In this document: positions 1 to 8,218 of the stretch, piece after piece
How the letters are laid out: every line of letters begins with the position of its first letter
Numbering within the stretch: position 1 is the first letter of the stretch
NCBI GenBank assembly: GCA_964643325.1
Contig: CAZXSE010000002.1
Span: 1 to 64,000, forward strand
DNA: 64,000 nucleotides
From: Fredricksoniimonas sp964643325
GTDB lineage: Bacteria; Omnitrophota; Gorgyraeia; Zapsychrales; Fredricksoniimonadaceae
Direction: 5' to 3'
The notes under the pieces: generated by a model
The model's input: the letters and a program-made list of their open reading frames with translations, nothing else
Database searches by the model: none
Told to the model about the DNA's origin: nothing
Program-made: the position numbers and the translations under genes

Positions 1-340
1 GATCGCCCGCAACGAGCCGATCAACAAAGCCCGGCAAGGCCTTGACCGGATATGTCCCGTCCGCGTCCGTGATCGCCACAACAGCATGCCGCGCCGCACG
101 GATCCCCGTCTTCAAGGAGGCTCCATACCCGCGGTTCTTGGGATGACGAATGACCCGCACCTGGTCGCTGACAGGCACGCGGGCCGCCGTATCGTCAAAG
201 GATCCGTCATCAACAACAATGACCTCATAAGGCGCGGCGTATCCGGCGAGTGCCGCTTGCAAGTCCCGGATAACACGCGCGATCCCGGCTTCTTCGTTGA
301 ACGCGGGAATGATAATAGTTACGCCATCTGATGGACCCAT
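1..340 (-). CDS. Family 2 glycosyltransferase, N-terminal part (runs off the window)
   Basis: The visible 113 residues start MGPSDGVTIIIPAFNEE and form the nucleotide-binding half of a GT-A (GT2) glycosyltransferase. The VVDDGS motif (about residues 41-46) and the DADG metal-binding motif (about 97-100) are intact. The internal NRGYG-x-SLKTGI segment is typical of dolichyl-phosphate-mannose-synthase-like or undecaprenyl-phosphate-sugar transferases, which move a sugar from a nucleotide donor to a lipid carrier at the inner membrane. The start is chosen because GGGAGG lies five bases upstream of the ATG. The C-terminal half, including any membrane segments, is outside the window. The gene is divergent from metH. 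Confidence 0.85.
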   Translation of the reverse strand, partial: MGPSDGVTIIIPAFNEEAGIARVIRDLQAALAGYAAPYEVIVVDDGSFDDTAARVPVSDQVRVIRHPKNRGYGASLKTGIRAARHAVVAITDADGTYPVKALPGFVDRLVAGD

Positions 341-384
341 CACTACCTCCCCTGAAAGGACCGTTCCTGAAAAATTGACTTTTA

Positions 385-412
385 TTATTACATCAGAAGA
401 TAACGGGCGCAA
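385..412 (-). promoter_or_regulatory. Possible promoter for the GT2 gene
   Basis: TTGCGC (407-412) and TAATAA (385-390) are separated by 16 bases on the minus strand, about 45 bases upstream of the glycosyltransferase ATG. The -35 match is mediocre, so this is only a candidate. Confidence 0.35.
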
Positions 413-437
413 CAAGTGCTTTTTGGATGTTTCACCA

Positions 438-466
438 TTGACACCACTATGCCTTTCCATTATTGT
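438..466 (+). promoter_or_regulatory. metH promoter, predicting a leaderless mRNA
   Basis: A perfect TTGACA (438-443) and TATTGT (461-466) are spaced by 17 bases. The expected transcription start is near 473, directly before the ATG at 474. No Shine-Dalgarno sequence precedes this ATG, which fits leaderless translation. No cobalamin or SAM riboswitch is recognisable in the metH upstream region. Confidence 0.55.
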
Positions 467-473
467 TAATTCC

Positions 474-3400
474 ATGAGCCACGACACCACCCGGGACACC
501 CTCGTCAAAGCCCTCACGGAGCGTATCCTGATCCTCGACGGAGCTATGGGGACCATGGTCCAGCGCCGCAAGCTCGGCGAGACCGACTATCGCGGCGACC
601 GCTTCAAGGGCTGGAAGCAGGACCTTAAGGGCAATAACGACCTTTTGTCGCTCACCCGCCCCGACGTCATTACCGACATCCATGGGCTTTATCTCGATGC
701 CGGCGCGGACATCATTGAAACCAATACCTTCAACGCCAATGCCATCAGCATGGCTGATTACGGGATGGAAGGCCTGGTCCATGAACTGAACCTTGCGTCC
801 GCAAAATTGGCGCGCTCCGTGACTGACGCGTTCACGAAAAAAGACCCTGCCCGGCCGCGCTTCGTAGCCGGCTCGATCGGGCCGACGAACCGCACCGCGT
901 CCATGTCGCCGGACGTCAATGACCCGGCGTTCCGGGCCGTTGATTTTGACCAGCTTGCCGCCGCCTACAGCGAACAGATCAAGGGGCTTGCCGAAGGCGG
1001 CGTTGATCTCCTTTTGATCGAGACCATTTTTGACACGCTTAACGCCAAAGCCGCGATCTACGCCGCTCTGTCCTATAACGAAACGGCCAAAGATCCGCTC
1101 CCGATCATGATCTCGGGAACGATCACGGATGCTTCCGGCCGCACGCTCTCGGGCCAGACCGTTGAAGCCTTCTGGATATCCGTCAGGCACGCGCAACCAC
1201 TGGCCGTCGGGTTCAATTGCGCCCTGGGCGCGAAGGACATGGCGCCGCACATTCAAACGCTCGCGCGCCATGCCGACACGCACATCAGCGCCTACCCCAA
1301 CGCCGGACTGCCCAACCAATTCGGCCAGTACGACCAGACGCCCGAACAGATGGCAGCCCTGGTCAAGGAACTCGCATCCGCAGGCCTGGTCAATATCCTC
1401 GGCGGATGCTGCGGATCAACGCCCGATCATATCCGGGCCATCGCGCGGGCGGTGGGCGGCATCGCGCCCCGCAAGGCCCCGGCTTCCGCGCAGGTATCGT
1501 CCTACAGCGGACTGGAACCGCTGATCGTGCGCGACGGCATGAATTTCATCAATATCGGCGAACGCACCAATGTGACCGGGTCCCGGAAATTCGCCCAGCT
1601 CATCATCGACGGAAAATATGACGCAGCCCTCGCCGTCGCCCGTCAGCAGGTGGAAGCGGGCGCGCAGGTCATTGACATCAATATGGACGAAGCCCTGCTT
1701 GATTCCAGGGCCGCGATGACAAAATTCCTGAACCTTGCCATGAGCGAACCGGACATTGCCCGCGTCCCCGTGATGCTCGACTCTTCCCGATGGGATGTCA
1801 TCGAGGCGGGGCTCAAATGCCTTCAGGGCAAGGGCATTGTCAATTCGATCTCACTCAAGGAGGGCGAAGCCATCCTGAAGGAGCGCGCCCGGCAGATCCG
1901 CAAATACGGCGCGGCCGCGGTGGTCATGGCTTTTGATGAAGAAGGCCAGGCGGATACGCGCCAGCGCAAGATCGACATCTGCGCGCGGGCCTACAAGATC
2001 CTGACCCGGGACGCCGGATTCCCGGCGGAAGACATCATCTTCGACCCCAACATCTTCGCGGTCGCGACCGGCATGGACGCGCACAACAATTACGCTGTTG
2101 ATTTCATTGAAGCGACGCGCGCGATCAAGGCCGCGCTGCCGGGCTGCCGCGTCTCCGGCGGTGTCAGCAACGTATCTTTCTCTTTCCGCGGCAATGACAC
2201 GGTGCGCGAGGCCATGCATACGGCCTTCCTTTACCACGCCATCAAAGCGGGCATGGACATGGGTATCGTTAATGCCGGCATGATCGCGGTCTATGATGAC
2301 ATCGACCCCGCGCTCCTTAAACTTGTCGAGGATGTGCTCCTGAACCGTACGCCCGACGCCACTGAAAAACTGGTCGCTTTTGCCGAAACGGTCAAGGCGC
2401 ACGGCAAGAAGCCCGTCGAGGACATCGGCTGGCGAAGCGGCACCCTCGAGGAGCGGCTTTCCCACGCCATGGTCAAGGGCATTACGGACTTCATTGAAAA
2501 AGACCTTGATGAGGCGCTGCGCGCATACCCGAGGGCGATCGCCATCATCGAAGGCCCTCTGATGGCGGGCATGAACCACGTCGGGGACCTGTTCGGTTCA
2601 GGCAAGATGTTCCTGCCGCAAGTGGTCAAGAGCGCGCGGGTCATGAAGAAAGCCGTGGAATATCTCAAGCCCGCTATCGAACGGGAACGTTCCGGCGGCG
2701 CCAGGCACACAGGGCGCGTCGTGCTCGCGACCGTCAAGGGCGATGTCCATGATATCGGCAAGAATATCGCGGGCGTGATCCTGGCCTGCAATAATTTCGA
2801 GATCATCGACCTGGGCGTCATGATGCCCTGCAACGTCATCCTGGCAAAAGCCCGGGAACTGAAAGCAGACATCATCGGCCTCTCGGGGCTCATCACCCCG
2901 TCGCTGGATGAAATGGTCCGCGTGGCCGAAGAAATGGAAAAACAGGGCTTCACCATCCCGCTTGCCGTCGGAGGCGCGGCCACATCCGCAAACCACACGG
3001 CGGTCAAGATAGCGCCCTATTACAGCGGCCCCGTGGTCCACATGAAAGACGCCTCCCGGAGTGTCATGATCTGCCGCAACCTGATGGACGCCAAAGGCCG
3101 TCACGGTTTCATTGCCGCGAACAAGACTGAACAAGAGGCGGTACGCCGGAGTTTTGCCCGGGACCGCGAGGCCTGGAAACTTGTCCCCCTCGCCGAGGCG
3201 CGCTCCCAGCGAATGATGACAGACTGGGCCCATGCCTCTATTACCAAGCCCGCGTTCACGGGCGTCAGGCAATTCAAAGGCGCGGACATCCGCCGCATTC
3301 GCGAACGGATCGACTGGTCTTTCTTCTTCCTGGCCTGGGGGTTCAAGGGCCGCTTCCCGGGGCTTCTCAAAGACGCGGTCATGGGTGAAGAAGTTGCCCG

Positions 3401-4148
3401 GCTTTACAAGGATGCCAGGGCCATGCTGGATGTGATCATCAATGAACGGCTTTTAACATGCAACGGCGTCCTGGGGATATTCCCGGCCAACAGCACCGGT
3501 GATGATATCGAGGTCTATGCCGACGATACAAGGGCCCGGGTCCTTGCCGAACTCTTTACCTTACGCCAGCAGACCGTCAAGACCGCCGAAGGCCAGCCCT
3601 TCCACGCCCTCGCGGACTTCATCGCGCCCAAAGACAGCGGCATCAAAGACTACCTCGGCGCCTTTGCAGTCACCGGCGGGATCGGAATGGACGCGGCCGT
3701 CATGCATGTAAAGAACGACCCTTATAAGGTGATGCTCCTAAAGACGCTCGCGGACCGGCTGGCCGAAGCGTTCGCCGAGGTCCTGCACGAGGACCTGCGC
3801 AGGGAATACTGGGGATACGCGCCGAAGGAAGACCTGTCGCTGGATGATATCCTCGCCGGGAAATACCAGGGCATACGCCCGGCGCCGGGATACCCGTGCT
3901 GCCCCGACCATACGGAAAAGATCACGCTCTTCAAGCTCTTGAGCGCGACGGCGCTGACAGGCATTGACCTGACCGAAAGCCTCATGATGACGCCCGCGGC
4001 GTCAGTATGCGGATATTATTTCGCCCACCCGAAGTCCTGCTATTTCCCGCTCGGGCACATTGACCGCGACCAGGTCGAAGATTACGCCCGCCGGAAGAAC
4101 ATGACCCTCGCCCAAGCCGAAAAATGGCTTGCTCCTGTCTTAAAATAA
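474..4148 (+). CDS. metH: Cobalamin-dependent methionine synthase
   Basis: MetH transfers a methyl group from 5-methyltetrahydrofolate through cobalamin to homocysteine. At 1224 residues it is the length of E. coli MetH (1227) and all four modules are present. The homocysteine domain (about 1-330) has zinc ligands Cys249, Cys312 and Cys313 (GGCCGS). The pterin-binding domain (about 350-620) begins near NIGERTNVTGS. The B12 domain has the axial ligand His759 in DVHDIGKN. The AdoMet reactivation domain carries RPAPGYPCCPDHTEK near residue 1136. An in-frame upstream ATG at 297 is rejected because it would lie inside the divergent upstream region and add non-homologous sequence. It faces the BtuB-like receptor gene, with foldback element A between them. 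Confidence 0.97.
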   Translation: MSHDTTRDTLVKALTERILILDGAMGTMVQRRKLGETDYRGDRFKGWKQDLKGNNDLLSLTRPDVITDIHGLYLDAGADIIETNTFNANAISMADYGMEGLVHELNLASAKLARSVTDAFTKKDPARPRFVAGSIGPTNRTASMSPDVNDPAFRAVDFDQLAAAYSEQIKGLAEGGVDLLLIETIFDTLNAKAAIYAALSYNETAKDPLPIMISGTITDASGRTLSGQTVEAFWISVRHAQPLAVGFNCALGAKDMAPHIQTLARHADTHISAYPNAGLPNQFGQYDQTPEQMAALVKELASAGLVNILGGCCGSTPDHIRAIARAVGGIAPRKAPASAQVSSYSGLEPLIVRDGMNFINIGERTNVTGSRKFAQLIIDGKYDAALAVARQQVEAGAQVIDINMDEALLDSRAAMTKFLNLAMSEPDIARVPVMLDSSRWDVIEAGLKCLQGKGIVNSISLKEGEAILKERARQIRKYGAAAVVMAFDEEGQADTRQRKIDICARAYKILTRDAGFPAEDIIFDPNIFAVATGMDAHNNYAVDFIEATRAIKAALPGCRVSGGVSNVSFSFRGNDTVREAMHTAFLYHAIKAGMDMGIVNAGMIAVYDDIDPALLKLVEDVLLNRTPDATEKLVAFAETVKAHGKKPVEDIGWRSGTLEERLSHAMVKGITDFIEKDLDEALRAYPRAIAIIEGPLMAGMNHVGDLFGSGKMFLPQVVKSARVMKKAVEYLKPAIERERSGGARHTGRVVLATVKGDVHDIGKNIAGVILACNNFEIIDLGVMMPCNVILAKARELKADIIGLSGLITPSLDEMVRVAEEMEKQGFTIPLAVGGAATSANHTAVKIAPYYSGPVVHMKDASRSVMICRNLMDAKGRHGFIAANKTEQEAVRRSFARDREAWKLVPLAEARSQRMMTDWAHASITKPAFTGVRQFKGADIRRIRERIDWSFFFLAWGFKGRFPGLLKDAVMGEEVARLYKDARAMLDVIINERLLTCNGVLGIFPANSTGDDIEVYADDTRARVLAELFTLRQQTVKTAEGQPFHALADFIAPKDSGIKDYLGAFAVTGGIGMDAAVMHVKNDPYKVMLLKTLADRLAEAFAEVLHEDLRREYWGYAPKEDLSLDDILAGKYQGIRPAPGYPCCPDHTEKITLFKLLSATALTGIDLTESLMMTPAASVCGYYFAHPKSCYFPLGHIDRDQVEDYARRKNMTLAQAEKWLAPVLK

Positions 4149-4149
4149 A

Positions 4150-4342
4150 GGTCCTTGTCGGCGGGCTATCCTGAAGACGATCAAAAACTTTTTGCCAAAT
4201 GTCTGCAAGGCTTTACAGGAATATGTTCGTGTCAGCGGCTCCGACGTTGTTTGTCGGAGAGCGCTGCACGCTTTACATATTCCTGTAAACCGCAGCAGAC
4301 GGCAAAAAGTTTTGTCGTAAGGATAGCCCGCCGACAAGGACC
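4150..4342. repeat. Long foldback element A
   Basis: This 193-base imperfect palindrome lies between the convergent ends of metH and the TonB receptor gene. The outer arms 4150-4172 and 4320-4342 pair perfectly over 23 bases. Inside, the AAACTTTTTGCC run pairs with GGCAAAAAGTTT, and TTTACAGGAATATG pairs with CATATTCCTGTAAA. It begins one base after the metH stop, and its last base is part of the receptor stop codon. It shares internal boxes with elements B and C. It may also act as a bidirectional terminator. Confidence 0.85.
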
Positions 4343-6408
4343 TAGAATTTATAATTAACCGTCAGGTCAAAATTCCTGCCCGGCGAGGGATAATAGAACT
4401 TATCCCCCGTATGATAGCCGTACACCCCGTCCTCGTTAACGCGCACGCCGGCCATTTCCGCGTATTCCCTGTTAAAGATGTTGTTAACGCCGAAGGCCAC
4501 ACTGACATCTTTCAAGCGCCAGGTCACTCCCGCATCCGCCACAAAATAACCACTAAGCGGCGAATAAGCGTTCGCCTGATCATTGTAAAAATACCGCGAC
4601 CCCACATAGGCGCCGGCTACGTTCAGCGTAAGTTTTGGTGAAAGCGCCAACTCCATCCCTGTCCCCACCTTATGCCGGGCCACCAAAGGGATCTGCCGGC
4701 CATCATAGACGCCGCCGTCGAAGCGGGCATCCGTGAATGTATAATTCCCCGTCATGGTCAAATGCTCGTTAAGCTTCGCTTCCAGCGATGTCTCAACACC
4801 CTGATGCATGGTCCTTGCATAGTTATCGTTCTGCCCGGACCAGTCCCATGACCACCCGTCGAAAATGTACGCGTATTTTGCATTGTAGAAAAGCTCATCC
4901 TTGACATTCATCCTGAACACGGACGCTTGTGCCTTAAGCGCATCCGTGAACTTATGCCGCACGCCAAGCTGGTAATTGACCGATGACTGCGGCTTAAGGG
5001 AAGTCTTTAGCTGCTGCTTGAAGTCCGCATCCGTATAAGTGAATTCGTCCGCCTCGGGGAACCGGTAGCTCTGGCTCACATTCACAAAAGCATTGCGATC
5101 TTTTCCATATGTATAGACAAGCCCGCTGTTATACGCCTCCCTATGAGGCTTGAGCCGGGTATCAATGTCCGGGCTCCACAAGCTGCAATCATGATACCCG
5201 AAAGCGTACCGGACAGTTTCCCGGCGGTATCCGCCTGTCATGGATAAAGCATCCGTCACGCCGAACTCATCCTGCACATATTGCGCGAGCGCGACCTTGC
5301 GGATATTGGTATAACTCGACAGCGCGTCCGTCGTCTTGTTGTGATTGTCCGAATCAAAGAGCGTCTGATAATAATCCATGCCGGCAATGAACTTGTTATC
5401 ATGACCGAACACGCGCTCGTCGATGGTGTACCTGGGCGTCAGGCCGTATGTCCTGATCTTGTTCAGACGTGTCGGGTTGCCCAAAGACGGCGTGACCGCC
5501 GGAAAATATGAATCCGTCCGGTTGTGGCGGTAACTGAAGTCCATCGCAAGCCGCCCGAATTGCGCCAGGCCGCTCTCGGCGCCGACAACGATATAATTAT
5601 CAATATTGTTGGCATGGTCCCTGGGTGTGCGGGAGTACCTTCTGCCATTCTGGTCGATATTGTCCTGATAAAGCGCGCCGGGCATGCCGTAACGCGCCGT
5701 ATGAAAACCGGTGTCCAAATGCACCGAAAGGTCCTGCGTCAATTCATACGAAGCCTTGGCAAGAAGGTCCTGCTCCTTGCTAAAAGCGTTCTGCCGGTAG
5801 CCGTGCGTTGCGTCGCGCCCCGCGCTCAAACGGTAAGAAAGCTTGTTGTCAACCCCGCCGCCGACGGACAGCCGCTGGGCGTTGCGGTCATAGCTGCCGT
5901 AACCTGTGGACATTTCCACCTGCGGCGCGCCTGCTCCCCGTTTTGTGATAATGTTGATGACGCCGCTGGAGGCATTGCTGCCGTAAAGGACGCCGCCCGC
6001 GCCGCCGCGCAGGATCTCAATGCGTTCCACATCCTCAAGCGGGACCTGGCTCCAGTCAACACCGCTCAGATCCACATTGTTCACGCGCCTGCCGTCGAGA
6101 AGGACAAGGACGTTAAGCGCCGACTGCTCCCCGAAGCCCGCGATATCCACCGCGGCTTTCGTGCCGTTGCCATACCAGTCCTTGAGCATCAGCCCCGGCA
6201 CGTTACGAAGGACATCAACAAGCTTCACCGCGTGAGAATCCGCAATATCCTGCCGGGTGATCACGGTCATGCTCGATGACGCTTTGCTCATGGCCCCTTC
6301 ATAACGATAAGGCGTCACCACGATCTGCCCCAGGTCCAGGGCTTCCTCTGCGTATGCCGGCGCCATCATGACCGCAAAACAACAACACCACACGAACGCT
6401 CTCTTCAT
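4342..6408 (-). CDS. TonB-dependent outer membrane receptor, BtuB-like
   Basis: This 688-residue protein would import a large substrate, probably cobalamin, across the outer membrane using TonB energy. A signal peptide (MKRAFVWCCCFAVMMAPAYA) is followed by a TonB box (about IVVTPYR), a plug domain with the LEDVERIEILRG-x-GGVLYG segment, and a beta-barrel ending in an aromatic C-terminus (NYKF). The start is set by a strong AAAGGAGG seven bases upstream. The cobalamin riboswitch in its leader and nearby B12-dependent metH make B12 the most likely substrate. Sequence alone cannot exclude a siderophore or another corrinoid. Confidence 0.9.
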   Translation of the reverse strand: MKRAFVWCCCFAVMMAPAYAEEALDLGQIVVTPYRYEGAMSKASSSMTVITRQDIADSHAVKLVDVLRNVPGLMLKDWYGNGTKAAVDIAGFGEQSALNVLVLLDGRRVNNVDLSGVDWSQVPLEDVERIEILRGGAGGVLYGSNASSGVINIITKRGAGAPQVEMSTGYGSYDRNAQRLSVGGGVDNKLSYRLSAGRDATHGYRQNAFSKEQDLLAKASYELTQDLSVHLDTGFHTARYGMPGALYQDNIDQNGRRYSRTPRDHANNIDNYIVVGAESGLAQFGRLAMDFSYRHNRTDSYFPAVTPSLGNPTRLNKIRTYGLTPRYTIDERVFGHDNKFIAGMDYYQTLFDSDNHNKTTDALSSYTNIRKVALAQYVQDEFGVTDALSMTGGYRRETVRYAFGYHDCSLWSPDIDTRLKPHREAYNSGLVYTYGKDRNAFVNVSQSYRFPEADEFTYTDADFKQQLKTSLKPQSSVNYQLGVRHKFTDALKAQASVFRMNVKDELFYNAKYAYIFDGWSWDWSGQNDNYARTMHQGVETSLEAKLNEHLTMTGNYTFTDARFDGGVYDGRQIPLVARHKVGTGMELALSPKLTLNVAGAYVGSRYFYNDQANAYSPLSGYFVADAGVTWRLKDVSVAFGVNNIFNREYAEMAGVRVNEDGVYGYHTGDKFYYPSPGRNFDLTVNYKF

Positions 6409-6477
6409 AAGCCTCCTTTGTAAACACAACGGCCCTCCCGCTACCGTAGTAACAAGAGGGCCATAGATAATATCTAT
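6409..6477 (-). promoter_or_regulatory. Riboswitch expression platform
   Basis: Between the aptamer and the receptor ATG are two hairpins: a perfect ATAGAT-aat-ATCTAT (6463-6477) and a GGCCCTC/GAGGGCC hairpin (6431-6462). A CCCTCTTGT stretch in the second hairpin could alternatively pair with the receptor Shine-Dalgarno region (ACAAAGGAGG). There is no uridine run, so control of translation rather than termination is the likelier mechanism. Confidence 0.55.
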
Positions 6478-6515
6478 ATGCCTCACTTGCCGTCGTGCGC
6501 GACAATGATGCTAAA

Positions 6516-6601
6516 ATATCGGAAGGTATTCTGGCTTGGTATTGCTACCTTACAGCAGCGCGACTGCCCACGATTTGCACGTGGTTCCCCTTACCCGATA
6601 T
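6516..6601 (-). ncRNA. Cobalamin riboswitch aptamer, compact (class II-like)
   Basis: Read on the minus strand, P1 is formed by ATATCGG (6595-6601) with CCGATAT (6516-6522). It encloses GGGGAACCACG, the conserved loop TGCAAAT, a CGTGG arm, a GCAG-x-CTGC stem followed by TGTAA, and the B12 box AGCCAGAATACC (6525-6536). These are the diagnostic elements of the cobalamin aptamer. The peripheral stems of the large class I form are missing, so it resembles the short class II type. It lies directly upstream of the BtuB-like gene. Confidence 0.88.
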
Positions 6602-6611
6602 CCAAAGAAAA

Positions 6612-7118
6612 TTACTTGTTCAAGAGCACTGGCGCCAAGCGCGTTCTTTTGATCTGGCTCGCCAGAAGTTCATAAGCGCCAAAAAAGATCACGGTGTACA
6701 ACAATGTGCTGGCAAGCGTGCCTCTGAAGAACGGGACCGCCAGCGCATAGCATGACATGAACCCTTCGAGTGTCCGCGGATAATTCGTCAGCCATACACC
6801 AAAGTTCGAGACCACAAAGAATGCGAACGCTCCGGCAACGGACCCGACCAGCGTCCTGCTGACCCCCTGCGATTGCCTGACCCACAACCCGATGAAAGAG
6901 ACCAGGATGATGCTCGCCCAGGTAACCGGCATGGACGGATAAGCGCCCAGAAAAAGATCCGTCGCCATCATCAGCACCAGCGGCAACAGGACCGCCTGCG
7001 AACGCTTCAAATGCACGGCACCAAAAAGCGCCAATGCGAGTACCGGCGTGAAATTCGGTGCATGCGGCATGAACCGCGCCAGAACCCCGACCGCTAATAT
7101 CCCTAAAGCTAAGATCAT
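6612..7118 (-). CDS. Small ECF-like integral membrane protein (DUF6580-type)
   Basis: The 168 residues are almost entirely hydrophobic and give five or six membrane segments. They begin MILALGILAVGVLARFMPH and contain the FTPVLALALFGAV and LFLGAYPSMPVTWASI stretches typical of the DUF6580/ECF substrate-binding-like family. The start is supported by AAGGAGA before the ATG. Members of this family can act as solitary vitamin-uptake components. With a B12 riboswitch and BtuB-like gene immediately downstream, a role in moving corrinoid or cobalt across the inner membrane is a reasonable guess, but no substrate motif is visible. The riboswitch follows this gene, so it does not control it. Confidence 0.65.
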   Translation of the reverse strand: MILALGILAVGVLARFMPHAPNFTPVLALALFGAVHLKRSQAVLLPLVLMMATDLFLGAYPSMPVTWASIILVSFIGLWVRQSQGVSRTLVGSVAGAFAFFVVSNFGVWLTNYPRTLEGFMSCYALAVPFFRGTLASTLLYTVIFFGAYELLASQIKRTRLAPVLLNK

Positions 7119-7193
7119 ATCCTGTCTCCTTTTTGAAGAATAATAGCAGAGATCATTTCTTAATGGAACAAATTCCTGCGCCATCTCGCATGA

Positions 7194-7568
7194 TCAGACT
7201 TCCGCGACCACTTCGATCTCGACCAGGCAATCCTTGGGGATGCGCGCGACCTGAAGGGTCGAACGCGCCGGAAAATCCGATGTGAAATACCCGCTGTAAA
7301 CCTTGTTCATCCCCGCAAAATCATTCATGTCCTTTAAAAAGACGGACGCCTTCACCACCTTGTTGAGCGAGGTCCCCGCCGCGGCAAGCACGCCCTTGAT
7401 ATTCTCGCACGCGCGGCGCGTCTGTTCTTCAATGCCACCGGGAACGATATTGCCCGTCGCCGGGTCCAGCGGGATCTGCCCGGCGCAAAAAACAAGGCCC
7501 CCTGCGATCACGGCCTGGCTGTACGGCCCCACGGCTGCAGGCGCTTTATCCGTCTTAACGATCTTCAT
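7194..7568 (-). CDS. ridA: RidA family reactive enamine/imine deaminase
   Basis: This 124-residue protein has the full RidA (YjgF/UK114) signature, including CAGQIPLDPATG and PARSTLQVARIPKDCLVEIE. Arg102 is the residue that binds the substrate carboxylate in RidA proteins. RidA hydrolyses 2-aminoacrylate and related imines released by PLP enzymes, protecting other PLP enzymes in the cytoplasm. An AAAGGA motif precedes the ATG. It lies 11 bases downstream of lexA on the same strand and is probably co-transcribed with it. That is an unusual partner for an SOS regulator and may be accidental. Confidence 0.93.
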   Translation of the reverse strand: MKIVKTDKAPAAVGPYSQAVIAGGLVFCAGQIPLDPATGNIVPGGIEEQTRRACENIKGVLAAAGTSLNKVVKASVFLKDMNDFAGMNKVYSGYFTSDFPARSTLQVARIPKDCLVEIEVVAEV

Positions 7569-7579
7569 ATGATCCTTTC

Positions 7580-8179
7580 TTAATTATATCCCCGCACGAC
7601 CTGCAGGACTTTTCCAATGATCGATGTTTCCGGCGTCAACGGGATGGGCTGGAACGCGGGATTCGCGGGATCCAGAAAATAATCAGCGCCGCGCCTGGCC
7701 AGGCGCTTGACTGTTGCCTCTTCACCCAACAACGCCACCACGATATCGCCGGGCTGCGCATGCTCCTGTTTGCGCACCAGGACAAAGTCGCCTTCCATAA
7801 TACCCGCATCCTTCATGCTCAGCCCCTTGACCCGCAACGCAAAAACATCAGGCCCCGGGAACGCGAACTGATCAAGGTTCAAATACCCCAACAGATCTTC
7901 CGCGGCATAGACCGGCATGCCGGCCTGTACCTGACCTAAAACCGGCACCTGAAAAAGAGCTTCCTTAATAAGCTCGATCGCGCGCGACTTCCCCTCATGG
8001 ATACGGATGTAGCCTTTCTGGACCAAAGCGTGTAAATGATCCCGAACGGTCCCGGTCGAAGAAAACCCGAACTTCTCGCCGATCTCGCGAATAGTGGGCG
8101 CGGACTGGCAATTACGGATCTGTTCGTAGATGAACTTCAGGACATCTTTTTGCTTCTGGGTAAGGTTGGTATTTGTCAT
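7580..8179 (-). CDS. lexA: LexA repressor
   Basis: LexA represses DNA-damage genes and cleaves itself when RecA filaments form. The 199 residues comprise an N-terminal winged helix (about 1-65, with SAPTIREIGEKFGFSSTGTV) and a C-terminal peptidase domain. The self-cleavage bond is Ala86-Gly87 and the catalytic dyad is Ser121 (GLSM) and Lys158 (TVKRL), each two residues on from E. coli LexA. An upstream in-frame ATG at 8215 is rejected because it would lie in the promoter. The chosen ATG has no real Shine-Dalgarno sequence, and the -10 box ends six bases before it, so the message may be leaderless. Confidence 0.96.
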   Translation of the reverse strand: MTNTNLTQKQKDVLKFIYEQIRNCQSAPTIREIGEKFGFSSTGTVRDHLHALVQKGYIRIHEGKSRAIELIKEALFQVPVLGQVQAGMPVYAAEDLLGYLNLDQFAFPGPDVFALRVKGLSMKDAGIMEGDFVLVRKQEHAQPGDIVVALLGEEATVKRLARRGADYFLDPANPAFQPIPLTPETSIIGKVLQVVRGYN

Positions 8180-8185
8180 GGCTCT

Positions 8186-8215
8186 CTTATACCACACAGG
8201 AGTGTGGCATGTCAA
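8186..8215 (-). promoter_or_regulatory. lexA promoter with embedded palindromic operator
   Basis: A perfect TTGACA (8210-8215) and TATAAG (8186-8191) are spaced by 18 bases. The spacer holds the 16-base perfect inverted repeat CCACAC-TCCT-GTGTGG (8192-8207). An inverted repeat with a four-base centre between -35 and -10 is where a self-regulating LexA should bind. The half-site differs from the E. coli (CTGT) and Bacillus (GAAC) versions. Confidence 0.75.
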
Positions 8216-8218
8216 GCG

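Noticed and set aside
297..473. Upstream in-frame start for metH
   Set aside because: The extra 59 residues have no homology, lie in the divergent promoter region, and MetH starts are conserved near 474.
341..473. A SAM or cobalamin riboswitch for metH
   Set aside because: The leader is very short and no aptamer core motif is present. The promoter predicts a transcript starting at the ATG.
447..1319. Antisense open frames opposite metH, such as 447-1319 and 1851-2579
   Set aside because: They mirror the GC-rich codon pattern of metH and carry no recognisable domain.
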